Below, one piece after another: positions 20,971-28,882 of a stretch of 64,000 nucleotides of DNA. Location of the stretch: contig NZ_JANIBC010000001.1 in the NCBI RefSeq assembly GCF_024505085.1, positions 434,001 through 498,000 on the forward strand. The letters are read 5' to 3'. Numbering within the stretch: the first letter of the stretch is position 1; each line of letters opens with the position of its first letter. The position numbers and the translations under genes are program-made. A model generated the notes under the pieces. The model saw nothing but the letters and a program-made list of their open reading frames with translations. It ran no database searches and was not told where the DNA came from. The stretch comes from Parvularcula maris. Its GTDB lineage: Bacteria > Pseudomonadota > Alphaproteobacteria > Caulobacterales > Parvularculaceae.

Positions 20971-21720
20971 ATGGCGGCGGCACAAAGCGAACTGAGCATG
21001 GACGAGATCCTCGCCTCGATCCGCAAGATCATCCATGACGAGGACGAGCCGCGGCCCGCGCTGAACCCCGACACCACCAACACCGTCGCCCTGCGGGAGC
21101 AGCAGGCCGAACCTCAGCCCGCCGCCCCGGCCCCGGCGGCGCCCGAGCCCAGCCTCGCCGACCAGCTCCGCCAGGTTCAGGTGACGAGCGCCGAGCCCGC
21201 CGCTCCCGTGCCTGCCGCCGAGCCGGTCGTCGCGGCGCCCCAGCCTGCTCCAGCGCCAGCAGCGCCCCAGCCCGCTGCAGAGCCGCAAGCTCAGCCTGCC
21301 GCCGCTGCTCCCGAGCCCTTTCCGGCCGAGATGGCGACTGCCCAGCCCGAAGCTCCCGCCGAACCGGCCCCCGCCTCTGTCGCCACGATGGAGCCCGATG
21401 CGGTCGCGACGGAAACTGCGGCGCCGACCGACACCACTTTCGACGAGGCGTCCAAAGAACCCGCGGCCGGTGTCGAGAAGACTTCGGAGGACACCGCTAC
21501 GGGCCTCCTCGACGAAGCCGTCAGCTCCGGCGCCGCCAAGGCCTTCGCCCAGCTCCGCCAGGGCATCGAGGTCTCCAAGGGCACGCCCCTGACCCTCGAG
21601 GACATGGTCCAGGACATGATGCGCCCCATGCTGAAGGCCTGGCTCGATGACAACCTCCGCGCCATCGTGGAAGAAAAGGTCGAGGCCGAGATCGCCAAAG
21701 TGGCGGGCCGCAAGGCGTAG
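20971..21720 (+). CDS. popZ: PopZ-like polar organising protein (DUF2497)
   Basis: 249 residues with the three-part PopZ layout. A short N-terminal helix SMDEILASIRKIIHDEDE (about residues 10-27) recruits partners. A long, low-complexity Pro/Ala/Glu-rich middle (about 30-180) follows. The conserved C-terminal assembly helices (LTLEDMVQDMMRPMLKAWLDD onward) complete it. In Caulobacter PopZ forms a polar scaffold that anchors the ParB-parS centromere. ATG 20971 is chosen because the conserved helix follows it; the frame is open 42 nt upstream. Compared with usual gene order it lacks flanking tolC and valS. Confidence 0.85.
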   Translation: MAAAQSELSMDEILASIRKIIHDEDEPRPALNPDTTNTVALREQQAEPQPAAPAPAAPEPSLADQLRQVQVTSAEPAAPVPAAEPVVAAPQPAPAPAAPQPAAEPQAQPAAAAPEPFPAEMATAQPEAPAEPAPASVATMEPDAVATETAAPTDTTFDEASKEPAAGVEKTSEDTATGLLDEAVSSGAAKAFAQLRQGIEVSKGTPLTLEDMVQDMMRPMLKAWLDDNLRAIVEEKVEAEIAKVAGRKA

Positions 21721-21756
21721 GGCCGCTGCCTGTCTCCTGATCGTCTGCCGCGCCCC

Positions 21757-21871
21757 GCCCCCTCAGCCTACTTCGCTCCCCCACGAGGTGGGGGAGCGAA
21801 GTAGGTGGCGAAGGCTAGTTCTGCTTCCCTCCCCCATGGAATGGGGGAGGTGCCCGAAGGGCGGAGGGGGC
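21757..21871. repeat. Family A repeat, copy 2
   Basis: CCGCCCCCTCAGCC ... GCTCCCCCACGAGGTGGGGGAGC ... TCCCTCCCCCATGGAATGGGGGAGG ... CGGAGGGGGC. Nested palindromes lie 36 nt after the popZ stop. Confidence 0.8.
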
Positions 21872-22191
21872 AGCGGCACCAGCCAACTTATCCCCGCCCT
21901 CGCAGTTTCAGCTACAACCCTTTTGTCCGGTCTTTGCGGGGGAGAGACGTCACTTCTCTTGGGTCCGGACGGGTCTTCGCGCCTTGTGTATAGTGACAGG
22001 CGGATGGCGAGAGCTGCGGATCGGCCGCCAGAAGAAGAAGGCCCAGCGCGCGGGCGGTGGTTTGGTCACTTCAGGCCACGGCCGACCCTAGATTGAACCA
22101 ACACCACCAGCCGTGGCCACGCCCGCGCGCTCCCCGCTTCCGGTGAACTGCCTACGGGCAGGTTTTGGTGCTGAACCAACGTTCCACAGGC
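21872..22191. other. Unassigned 320-nt stretch between repeats
   Basis: No convincing gene. A 30-codon frame (ATG 22003, MARAADRPPEEEGPARG...) follows a TATAGT box at about 21989, but there is no good -35 and no recognisable product. A short non-coding RNA is possible but unsupported. Confidence 0.3.
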
Positions 22192-22302
22192 ACGCTTCCC
22201 ACGGCGCAGCGCAGCGAAGACCGTGGGACCCATCACCTGAAGGCTGAACATGATCGCACCCATAGGAGCTGGGCACCATGGTCTTCGCCGTGGTGAGCGC
22301 TA
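22192..22302. repeat. Family E repeat, copy 2
   Basis: CGCTTCCCACGGCG...GACCGTGGGACCCATCACCTGAA, then GGGCACCATGGTC...GCCGTGGTGAGCGC. Same layout as the copy at 55.2 kb: two hairpins with a conserved linker. Confidence 0.75.
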
Positions 22303-22351
22303 TAGGGAAAGTGAGTGCTAAGGAACGGGCGCTGCAACAAGGACCCAACCC

Positions 22352-22432
22352 GTAGGGCGGTCAGCGAAGCTGGCCGCGTTCTAAGCGCCGAGTCTCGCAA
22401 ACGCGGCCAACTCTGCGAGCTGACCGCCCTAC
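22352..22432. repeat. Family D repeat (GTAGGGCGG ... CCGCCCTAC), copy 1
   Basis: Outer arms GTAGGGCGGTCAGC / GCTGACCGCCCTAC are perfect, and inner TGGCCGCGTT / AACGCGGCCA also pair. It ends 4 nt from the phoD stop codon. Confidence 0.85.
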
Positions 22433-22436
22433 GGCT

Positions 22437-24149
22437 CTACCGGTACAGCACCCGCTCCTTGAAACCGAGGCCCCTGGGGTTGGCGAGCTCGACCGTCCCC
22501 CGACGGCGCTTCAGGTCGAAGGCCGCCGAGCGCAGCGCCATGTAGTCCGGGCTCTCGATCGTCGACATGGCGATGAAGTCCACATGGCCCTCGTCGCCAT
22601 CGAGCTCCAGGAGGAAGTAGCCGTTGCTGACCGGGTCCGTGTACCGAACTTCCGGGTTCTCGCGGCGGAGAAGCAGTGTGTAGTCGAAGGCCTTGTCGCC
22701 GAGATAGCTGCCGGGGCCGGGGGAGGTGATACCCGTCGTGCCCAGTTCGACCCCCATGTCGCGCCCGTCGTCGCGCTTGAGGTCGTTGGCCCAGAACTGG
22801 TGGGTGTCGCCGGTGAGGACGATGAGGTCCCTGGCCCCCGCCGCCTCGGCTGCATCATAGAAGCGTTCGCGAGCCGCAGGATAGCCGTCCCAGCTGTCGG
22901 TGTTGAGGGGCAGCCCCAGGGCGGAGAAGGTGAGGAAGTCGCGCACTTCGGGCCATTGCGGCTCGATCACAGCGATGTCGTCCTCGCTCACATACTCGCC
23001 GAGGTCAGGGGCCGCCACGCGGGCGAAGAGCACCTGGTTGGCGATCAGGCGCCAGGTGGCGCCCGAGTTCACCGACGCAGCCAGGCTACCTTCTACGAAC
23101 TGCCGCTGGGCGTCGCCGAGAAGCTCCCTAGACGGATCACCGAGCACCTCGCGGCGGAAGCGGTCGATGGCTTCGGGCGAGGTCAGGGTGGGGACGATCT
23201 CGCTGTACTGAAGCTGCTTGGTCCTTGCGGTCAGGCGGCTCTCGATAGCCGTCAGGGTCAGGAGCTTGCCCCAGGAGTAGGAGCGGAACAGCGCCTCCCG
23301 CGCGCCGCCGGGCGCCGGGTCGCGCACGGGCATGTACTCGTAATAGGCCTGGAGCGCGACGAGTTTTCTTGCCTCCCACCGGCCTTCGGTTGCCGGGTCG
23401 TGGTTCTCCGCCCCGTCCCGCCAGCTATCGTTCGACGTCTCGTGGTCGTCCCATACGGCGATCAGCGGGTGCGCCGCGTGCATCCTGCGGGAGGAGGGGT
23501 CGGCCTTGTACTGACGGTGGCGGCGGCGGTAGTCGTAGAGCGCCACGATCTCATGGGTAGGCTCGTGCTGGCGGCCCAGCTTTTCGCCCTTCTCGCCGCC
23601 GTAAGCGTCCCGGCCATACTCGTAGATATAGTCGCCGAGATGCAGCACAGCGTCGATATCGTCCTGCCGTGCGATGTGGTCGTAGGCGTTGAAGTAGCCG
23701 AAGGGGTAGTTCGAGCAGCTCGCCACGGCGAACTTGGCCCGCTCGGCGTCCTGAGGCAGCGTCCTCGTCATGCCCACCGGGCTCACCCGATCGAAGACCA
23801 TGAAGCGGTAGGCGTAGCGGCGGCCCGGCTCAAGGCCGTCGGCCACCACCTTCACCGTGTAGTCCCGCGAGGCATCGGTCTCGGTCCGCTCGGTCCAGAC
23901 GAGCCGCGAGAAGCTCGCATCCTCGGCGATCTCGACCTGGACGGGTACCGCGCCGCCCTCGACCCCGCCGATGCGGGTCCAGAGGACCACGCTGTCCTCC
24001 GCCGGATCGCCCGAGGCCACACCGCAGGAGAAGGTCGCTTCCTCGGCCAGCGCTTCCGCCTTGAACGTGCCGAGTTCGGGCTTGGTGGCGCAGGCCGCGG
24101 CGGAGCCTGCAAGGCCGGTCAGAAGGGCGGTACGCCTGGAAATATGCAT
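22437..24149 (-). CDS. phoD: PhoD-family alkaline phosphatase (Tat-exported)
   Basis: 570 residues. The N-terminus SRRTALLTGLAGSAAACA carries a twin-arginine signal with a possible lipidation cysteine, so the enzyme is exported folded. Metal-binding PhoD motifs are visible: FAVASCSNYPFGYFNAYDH, VLHLGDYIYEYGRDAYGG, AVWDDHETSND and VLTGDTHQFW. These hold the Ca/Fe centre that releases phosphate from mono- and diesters. ATG 24149 is preferred because AGGAGG lies 10 nt upstream; the frame extends 33 nt further 5'. The gene is convergent with popZ, and its stop abuts a family D hairpin that could end its transcript. Confidence 0.93.
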   Translation of the reverse strand: MHISRRTALLTGLAGSAAACATKPELGTFKAEALAEEATFSCGVASGDPAEDSVVLWTRIGGVEGGAVPVQVEIAEDASFSRLVWTERTETDASRDYTVKVVADGLEPGRRYAYRFMVFDRVSPVGMTRTLPQDAERAKFAVASCSNYPFGYFNAYDHIARQDDIDAVLHLGDYIYEYGRDAYGGEKGEKLGRQHEPTHEIVALYDYRRRHRQYKADPSSRRMHAAHPLIAVWDDHETSNDSWRDGAENHDPATEGRWEARKLVALQAYYEYMPVRDPAPGGAREALFRSYSWGKLLTLTAIESRLTARTKQLQYSEIVPTLTSPEAIDRFRREVLGDPSRELLGDAQRQFVEGSLAASVNSGATWRLIANQVLFARVAAPDLGEYVSEDDIAVIEPQWPEVRDFLTFSALGLPLNTDSWDGYPAARERFYDAAEAAGARDLIVLTGDTHQFWANDLKRDDGRDMGVELGTTGITSPGPGSYLGDKAFDYTLLLRRENPEVRYTDPVSNGYFLLELDGDEGHVDFIAMSTIESPDYMALRSAAFDLKRRRGTVELANPRGLGFKERVLYR

Positions 24150-24269
24150 GGAACTTGCGCCTCCTCGCGGCTTTCTGGGCAAGCGTTAACCCGTCTCACC
24201 GTTGAAGACACCCCCTTCACTTCACAACTTTACAATTGTCGCCAAGGGCGCTAGCGGCGCGCTCTGCCG

Positions 24270-24391
24270 TATCCCACCTAAAGCCTCCGAACGGTTGAGG
24301 AGGCCCACTGCACGGGGTCCGGCACTCATGTCTAACGGCGGTCAGGGGGCGGGGAGCCTCGTAGTCGTCTTACACACGGGGGTCCCATGCG
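24270..24391 (+). ncRNA. Candidate speF-type leader RNA of the ornithine decarboxylase gene
   Basis: The 5' region of the decarboxylase gene is long and structured. A perfect 6-bp hairpin GCCTCC-N10-GGAGGC lies at 24283-24304, followed by CGGGGTCCGGCACTCATGTC and a distal GGGGAGCCTCG (24351-24361) whose GCCTC could instead pair with the GAGGC of the first hairpin. This switchable layout is what one expects for a cis-regulatory leader. Rfam describes a speF RNA upstream of such genes in alphaproteobacteria. The match is recalled, not computed. Confidence 0.5.
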
Positions 24392-25570
24392 GTGGTCCAA
24401 TTCGATAACGCGCGGCAGCTAGTCGCGAAACTCGCGCCCGAGAGGCCGGTGCTCTGCCGCCGTCCGCACCTGGCGCACCGGGCAGCATCCTTCTTCAAGG
24501 AGCGTTTTCCAGGCCACGTCTTCTATGCGGTGAAGGCGAACCCTGCGCCGTGGCTGCTCGAAGCGCTGCATCAGGGCGGTATCGACCATTTCGATGCGGC
24601 GAGCCTCACCGAGATCAAACTTGTCCGCGCCCATGCGCCTGGTGCTACGATCGGCTTCATGCACCCGGTCAAGGCCGAGGCGGCGATCCTCGAGGCGTAT
24701 CAAGAGCACGGCGTGCGCATCTTCAGCCTCGACAGCCTGTCGGAGCTGGCCAAGTTCGAGCGGGTGCTGCCGGACGCCCGTGATCTGACTTTGTGCGTCC
24801 GCCTTCAAGTGGGCTCGGACCTCGCCAAGATCAGCCTCGGCTCCAAGTTCGGCGCCGGCGAGGATACCGATGCCGAGCTTCTGCAGCAGGTCCGCGCGCG
24901 GGCCGAGCGTCTAGGCGTCTGCTTCCACGTAGGCAGCCAGGCCATGAGCCCGGTGGCCTTCAAAGGTGCTCTCGACCGGGCGGCAAGGGCCGTGCGGCGG
25001 GCAGGAGTGATCCTCGACGTGCTCGACGTGGGCGGCGGTTTTCCGGCGGTCTATCCGGGCATGGAGCCGCCCAGCCTCGAGCGCTACTTTGCCGAGATCG
25101 AGCGCTGCTTCGAGACCTTCCCCTCGGCGGCGAACGCAGAGCTATGGTGCGAGCCGGGCAGGGCGCTTTCGGCCGATGCGGAGAGCGTCATCGTCAAGGT
25201 GATGGGGCGGCGGGGCGACTCGCTCTTCATCAATGACGGCGCCTACGGAGCGCTCTACGACGCGGCGCACCTGGGCTGGCGCTATCCGGCGCAGAACCTC
25301 TCGCGCGGCGGCGAGGAGCAGACCTTCGGTCTTTACGGTCCGACCTGCGACGACGCCGACCAGATGCGTGGCCCCTTCTTTCTGCCTGTAGATACGCAGG
25401 AGGGCGACTATATCGAGTTCGGCACTCTAGGGGCCTACGGACGAAGTATGGTGACCGGCTTCAACGGATACGGATCGTATCTTGAGGCCGGGCTGACCGA
25501 CGAACCTTTTTCTTCACTTTATCATACCGGCGCCGAACAGAAGATGGCAGCCGAGGAGATGACTCGATGA
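24392..25570 (+). CDS. PLP-dependent ornithine (or ornithine/lysine) decarboxylase, fold type III
   Basis: 392 residues of the alanine-racemase-like decarboxylase fold. The Schiff-base lysine is K48 in YAVKANP. HVGSQ, the phosphate-binding GGGFP loop, EPGRALSA and the active-site cysteine C319 in GPTCDDADQM are visible. It makes putrescine from ornithine (cadaverine if lysine is also accepted). The start is GTG 24392 with only a weak GGGGGT ahead. It heads a polyamine unit and overlaps speD by 4 nt. Carboxynorspermidine or diaminopimelate decarboxylase is less likely because of the eukaryote-like GPTCD segment. Confidence 0.9.
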   Translation: MVQFDNARQLVAKLAPERPVLCRRPHLAHRAASFFKERFPGHVFYAVKANPAPWLLEALHQGGIDHFDAASLTEIKLVRAHAPGATIGFMHPVKAEAAILEAYQEHGVRIFSLDSLSELAKFERVLPDARDLTLCVRLQVGSDLAKISLGSKFGAGEDTDAELLQQVRARAERLGVCFHVGSQAMSPVAFKGALDRAARAVRRAGVILDVLDVGGGFPAVYPGMEPPSLERYFAEIERCFETFPSAANAELWCEPGRALSADAESVIVKVMGRRGDSLFINDGAYGALYDAAHLGWRYPAQNLSRGGEEQTFGLYGPTCDDADQMRGPFFLPVDTQEGDYIEFGTLGAYGRSMVTGFNGYGSYLEAGLTDEPFSSLYHTGAEQKMAAEEMTR

Positions 25571-26001
25571 GCCAGACTGCACTGCAACTCACCCCCGCCA
25601 ACGACATCCTCGCGGGCAACACCGAGGCCGACCACTTCATTCAGCGGGGCGGCAAGGTCTATGCCGGAACCCACCTCATCATCGACCTTCTGGGCGCGAA
25701 GAACTTGACCGACAAGGCGCTGATGGAGGCCACCTTCAAGCGCATCGTGCGCGAGTGCGGGGCGACGCTGCTCCATATCCACGTGCACACCTTCCTGCCG
25801 TCGGGCGGGCTGTCGGGCGTGGCGGTCCTGGCCGAGAGCCATATCTCCGTACACACCTGGCCGGAGCGCGACTACGCCGCCTTCGACGTCTTCATGTGCG
25901 GCGACGCCAAGCCGGAGCTGGCCGTGGACATCCTGCGCGAAGCGTTCTCAGCCGAGGAAGCTAATGTGCAGACCTTCTACCGCGGCGAGGGTGTGGCGTA
26001 G
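25567..26001 (+). CDS. speD: S-adenosylmethionine decarboxylase proenzyme
   Basis: 144 residues, the short bacterial/archaeal (class 1B) form. The self-processing site is E90-S91 in AESHISVHTWPE, where S91 becomes the pyruvoyl cofactor. Downstream FDVFMCGDA holds the conserved cysteine. The product, decarboxylated SAM, is the aminopropyl donor for SpeE. ATGA overlap with the decarboxylase gene implies translational coupling. The gene ends 6 nt before an orphan of different composition that separates it from speE. Confidence 0.95.
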   Translation: MSQTALQLTPANDILAGNTEADHFIQRGGKVYAGTHLIIDLLGAKNLTDKALMEATFKRIVRECGATLLHIHVHTFLPSGGLSGVAVLAESHISVHTWPERDYAAFDVFMCGDAKPELAVDILREAFSAEEANVQTFYRGEGVA

Positions 26002-26007
26002 GCTGCC

Positions 26008-26295
26008 ATGGAGATAACTCTGGATGGGTTTGAGTGGCACGACGCGACGTTGGGCGAGTTCTGCATCGTCGGTCGGAAGCTCCGGCTAAAAATCATCCGT
26101 TCAGAAAGTATCCACAAGATCGAGTTGGTGCCGCAACATAAGCTCGAAATTGACTATGCGAATGATTGGGGACCTTCCAACCAGATTCACGAGTTTGAAG
26201 AAGGGGACGGCGGCGTTCGTATGGCTTTGCAGTCGGGTTTGGAAATTACGATCACGGGGTGTGAACTTGTTTCTCACGAAGTGACCTGGAGATAG
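26008..26295 (+). CDS. Orphan 95-residue protein inside the polyamine unit
   Basis: I do not recognise a family with certainty. The gene lies 6 nt after speD and 4 nt before speE, so it is almost surely co-transcribed. By hand count its GC is about 51%, against about 65% for its neighbours. The product is a small soluble protein with alternating beta-type hydrophobic stretches and an N-terminal EWHDATLGE. WHD(A/S)-type openings occur in several small immunity-like or DUF proteins, which is only a weak hint. No signal peptide or membrane segment is seen. Transfer into the operon is plausible. Confidence 0.75.
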   Translation: MEITLDGFEWHDATLGEFCIVGRKLRLKIIRSESIHKIELVPQHKLEIDYANDWGPSNQIHEFEEGDGGVRMALQSGLEITITGCELVSHEVTWR

Positions 26296-26299
26296 GCGA

Positions 26300-27169
26300 A
26301 TGAGCAAGTACCTGCATAAGATCGGCGGCGAGCTCTGGTTCAAGGAGGAGATGGAGGAGGGCATTGGCCACTCCGCCCGCGTGGACAAGGTCCTCTTCGA
26401 CGATGAGATCGACCACCAGCACCTCGTCGTCTTCGAGAACGCCAAATACGGACGAATGTTCGCGCTGAACGGTATCATTCAGATGACGTCCTCGGACGAG
26501 TTCGTCTATCACGAGATGCTGACCCATGTGCCGCTCTATGCACACGGCGAGGCGAAGCGGGTCCTCATCATCGGCGGCGGCGATGGCGGGATCCTGCGCG
26601 AGGTGCTGCGTCACAAGTCCGTCCAGAGTGCGACCCTGGTCGAGATCGAGAAGGACGTGATCGAGTTCGCTCGTCAGTGGTTCCCTGAGACCTCGAACGG
26701 CGCCTTCGACGATCCGCGCACGAACATCGTCATCACCGACGGCGCGAAATATGTCGAGGAAACCGACGAGCGCTTCGACGTGGTCATCGTCGATTCGACC
26801 GACCCCGTCGGCCCCGGCGAGGTCCTCTTCACCGAGGAGTTCTACGCAGGCTGCAAGCGTGTTCTGAACACCGGCGGCATCCTCACGGTGCAGGGAGGCC
26901 TCCCCTTCCTGCAGCCCTGGGAGCCGAAGATGATCAAGGAGCGCCAGGAGAAGAGCTTCGCCAATGTCGAGTTCTATGTCGCGGCCGTGCCGACCTATAC
27001 GGGCGGGCTGATGACCCTCGGCTTCGCGTCCGACGCTCAGTACCCGCACGACGAGACCTGGCTGGCACGGCGGACGTCGGCCAACCCGCTGGAGATGGGG
27101 TACTACACGCCGGAGGTGCACGCGGCGGCGTTTGCGCTGCCTGCTTATATACGGAAGGGGTTGGAGTAG
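26300..27169 (+). CDS. speE: Spermidine synthase
   Basis: Aminopropyltransferase of 289 residues that joins the decarboxylated-SAM aminopropyl group to putrescine. Visible are the N-terminal beta domain, the GGGDGGILREV nucleotide motif (about residues 92-102), VEIEKDVIEF, the catalytic aspartate region DSTDPVGPGEVLF and TYTGGLMTLG near the end. Last gene of the ODC-speD-orphan-speE unit. A long perfect hairpin (family D) begins 4 nt after its stop. Confidence 0.96.
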   Translation: MSKYLHKIGGELWFKEEMEEGIGHSARVDKVLFDDEIDHQHLVVFENAKYGRMFALNGIIQMTSSDEFVYHEMLTHVPLYAHGEAKRVLIIGGGDGGILREVLRHKSVQSATLVEIEKDVIEFARQWFPETSNGAFDDPRTNIVITDGAKYVEETDERFDVVIVDSTDPVGPGEVLFTEEFYAGCKRVLNTGGILTVQGGLPFLQPWEPKMIKERQEKSFANVEFYVAAVPTYTGGLMTLGFASDAQYPHDETWLARRTSANPLEMGYYTPEVHAAAFALPAYIRKGLE

Positions 27170-27173
27170 GACC

Positions 27174-27249
27174 GTAGGGCGGCTCGCGAAGCGTGCCGCC
27201 TTCGACGGTAGCGCTTATGAACGGCGGCACGCTTCGCGAGCCGCCCTAC
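27174..27249. repeat. Family D repeat, copy 2 (perfect 27-bp arms)
   Basis: Arms at 27174-27200 and 27223-27249 are exact reverse complements over 27 nt, with a 22-nt loop. It lies between the convergent stops of speE (4 nt away) and a small membrane-protein gene (7 nt away), so it is well placed as a bidirectional transcript end. Confidence 0.93.
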
Positions 27250-27256
27250 AAGGACC

Positions 27257-27463
27257 TCAAGACTTCAACTGCCACCCAGATAGTAACGCCAGCAAGTGCC
27301 AAATGGCATTCACAGCCGTGCCTACACAGATGAAACCTACGGTTCCTGAAAAGGCTAGTTTTGTGAACTCGGACCCCGCGGAACTCGCGCTAACCAGTCC
27401 GTAGAGGTCAGCACTCAACCCAACTACGAAGAAAATCGTTCCAATAGCCAGGGAAAGCTTCAC
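27257..27463 (-). CDS. Small orphan membrane protein
   Basis: 68 residues with two predicted membrane helices (about 3-22 and 37-60), and no family that I recognise. The GTG at 27463 is preferred because GGAGGT sits 7 nt upstream; the frame is open to 27526, which would add 21 basic residues. Local composition is AT-richer than neighbours, like the orphans at 26.0 and 35.9 kb. Its 3' end abuts a family D hairpin. It is divergent from speB. Confidence 0.6.
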   Translation of the reverse strand: MKLSLAIGTIFFVVGLSADLYGLVSASSAGSEFTKLAFSGTVGFICVGTAVNAIWHLLALLSGWQLKS

Positions 27464-27528
27464 GACGGAAACCTCCCAGAGTAAAAACCTACGGAAGTTA
27501 TATTCCACCCTCTCGGAAAACCTCACCC

Positions 27529-28398
27529 ATGACCCTCATGTTCGAACACGATCGCATCCCGGCGCCTGATGATGCGCCGAAGGTCCACATCATCCCCTTC
27601 GGCCTCGAGGACACCGTCTCTTACGAGGGCGGCACGGCCAAGGCGCCCCAGGCGATCTTCCGGGCGGCGAAGGAGGTGGAGCTTTTCGACGACGAGCTCT
27701 GGCAGGAGCCGATCCGAAAGTTCAACGAGGAGATCGTCGAGACCGGCCCCATCGCCCCCACCATCGAGGAGGGCATGGGCCAGCTCGAAGACCTCGTGCG
27801 CAAGACCCTGGACGCAGGCGCCTTTCCCATGACTTTGGGCGGTGAGCACTCGATCACCCCCGGCGCCATCAAGCCGCTGGTCGAAAAACACGGCGAGCTG
27901 CACCTCCTCCAGTTCGACGCCCATGCCGACCTGCGCGACATGTTCCGCGGCGACTATTACAGCCACGCCAACGCCATGCGCCGGTGCCTCGACGATGACC
28001 GCGTGACGCTGACGAGCTTCGGCATCCGCAACATCAGCCGCACGGAAATCCCCTTCTACGAGGAGCACAAGGACGAGCGCATCCGCATCCACTGGGCGCG
28101 GGAGAAGGCTAAGTGGGACGTGGAGGAGGCGGTCGAGCACCTGCGCGGCAAGCCGGTCTATGTCACCTTCGACGTGGACGGCTTCGACAGCTCGCTCATG
28201 CCGGCCACCGGGACGCCGGAGCCAGGCGGCATGTTCTGGGACGACGTCATCCCCATCCTGCGCCGGACATTCGAGATTGCGGACGTTGTCGGCGCCGATA
28301 TCGTCGAGCTAGCGCCCCGGCCCGAGCTGCACGGTTGTGATTTCCTGGCCGCTAAGCTCTGCTACAAGATGCTGTCTTACAAATTTGCTCTCGATTAA
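27529..28398 (+). CDS. speB: Agmatinase/ureohydrolase SpeB
   Basis: Binuclear Mn2+ hydrolase of the arginase family, 289 residues. Metal ligands lie in GGEHS, FDAHADLRD and FDVDGFDSSLMPATGTPEPGG, the pattern expected for agmatinases. It would give putrescine plus urea from agmatine, a second putrescine route beside the ornithine decarboxylase 2 kb away. No arginine decarboxylase gene is in the window, so the agmatine source is unknown. An ATG three codons downstream is an alternative start. Confidence 0.92.
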   Translation: MTLMFEHDRIPAPDDAPKVHIIPFGLEDTVSYEGGTAKAPQAIFRAAKEVELFDDELWQEPIRKFNEEIVETGPIAPTIEEGMGQLEDLVRKTLDAGAFPMTLGGEHSITPGAIKPLVEKHGELHLLQFDAHADLRDMFRGDYYSHANAMRRCLDDDRVTLTSFGIRNISRTEIPFYEEHKDERIRIHWAREKAKWDVEEAVEHLRGKPVYVTFDVDGFDSSLMPATGTPEPGGMFWDDVIPILRRTFEIADVVGADIVELAPRPELHGCDFLAAKLCYKMLSYKFALD

Positions 28399-28476
28399 CT
28401 CGCTTTTCGCACTGTGCTCCTCTTGAATATGTGGTAAGCTTTGCCCAGTTGCGTCCTAGGAGAGAGGACAACGACG

Positions 28477-28878
28477 ATGAAACCGACAGAAAACGCCATG
28501 AGCCGCCGGACCCAAATGGCCAGGGGAGCGGGCGCCGCCGTCGGTACCTTCATCATCGCCACGGTTGCTTTGGCGCTGACCGTCACCCTCACCGGCAACA
28601 CTGAGCTGGTGCATGGCGGCGAGGCTGCCGCCGGGCAGGGCTTCATTCAGATGACCAGCGCCGCCGCCTTCAGCATCGCCAGCGCGGTGATGAGCCTGGT
28701 GATGGCGTCGGTTTCCTTCGTCACCGCTGCGGGTGCCACCGTGCTTAGTCTCGCCTTCGGCGCCGCCGGGATTGTCGGTGCCGCCGTGGTCGGCCTCGGC
28801 GTGGTGACCGGTCCGGTGCTGTTGATCGCCGCTATCGTTATCCTGGTGAAGCGCCGCTTCTTCCCGGACGTTATCTGA
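28477..28878 (+). CDS. Hypothetical small integral membrane protein
   Basis: 133 residues. ATG 28477 has AGGAGAGAGG about 9 nt upstream. The protein is hydrophobic and Ala/Gly/Val-rich, with about three helices (roughly 20-42, 57-84 and 88-122) and a basic C-terminus (KRRFF). No family is recognised. Its TGA is 4 nt before the TTG start of the HAD phosphatase, suggesting translational coupling of the pair. Confidence 0.7.
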   Translation: MKPTENAMSRRTQMARGAGAAVGTFIIATVALALTVTLTGNTELVHGGEAAAGQGFIQMTSAAAFSIASAVMSLVMASVSFVTAAGATVLSLAFGAAGIVGAAVVGLGVVTGPVLLIAAIVILVKRRFFPDVI

Positions 28879-28882
28879 GGCG

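Noticed and set aside
22584-24254. 556-codon open frame antisense to phoD
   Set aside because: phoD has all catalytic motifs and a Tat signal; the antisense product has no recognisable structure.
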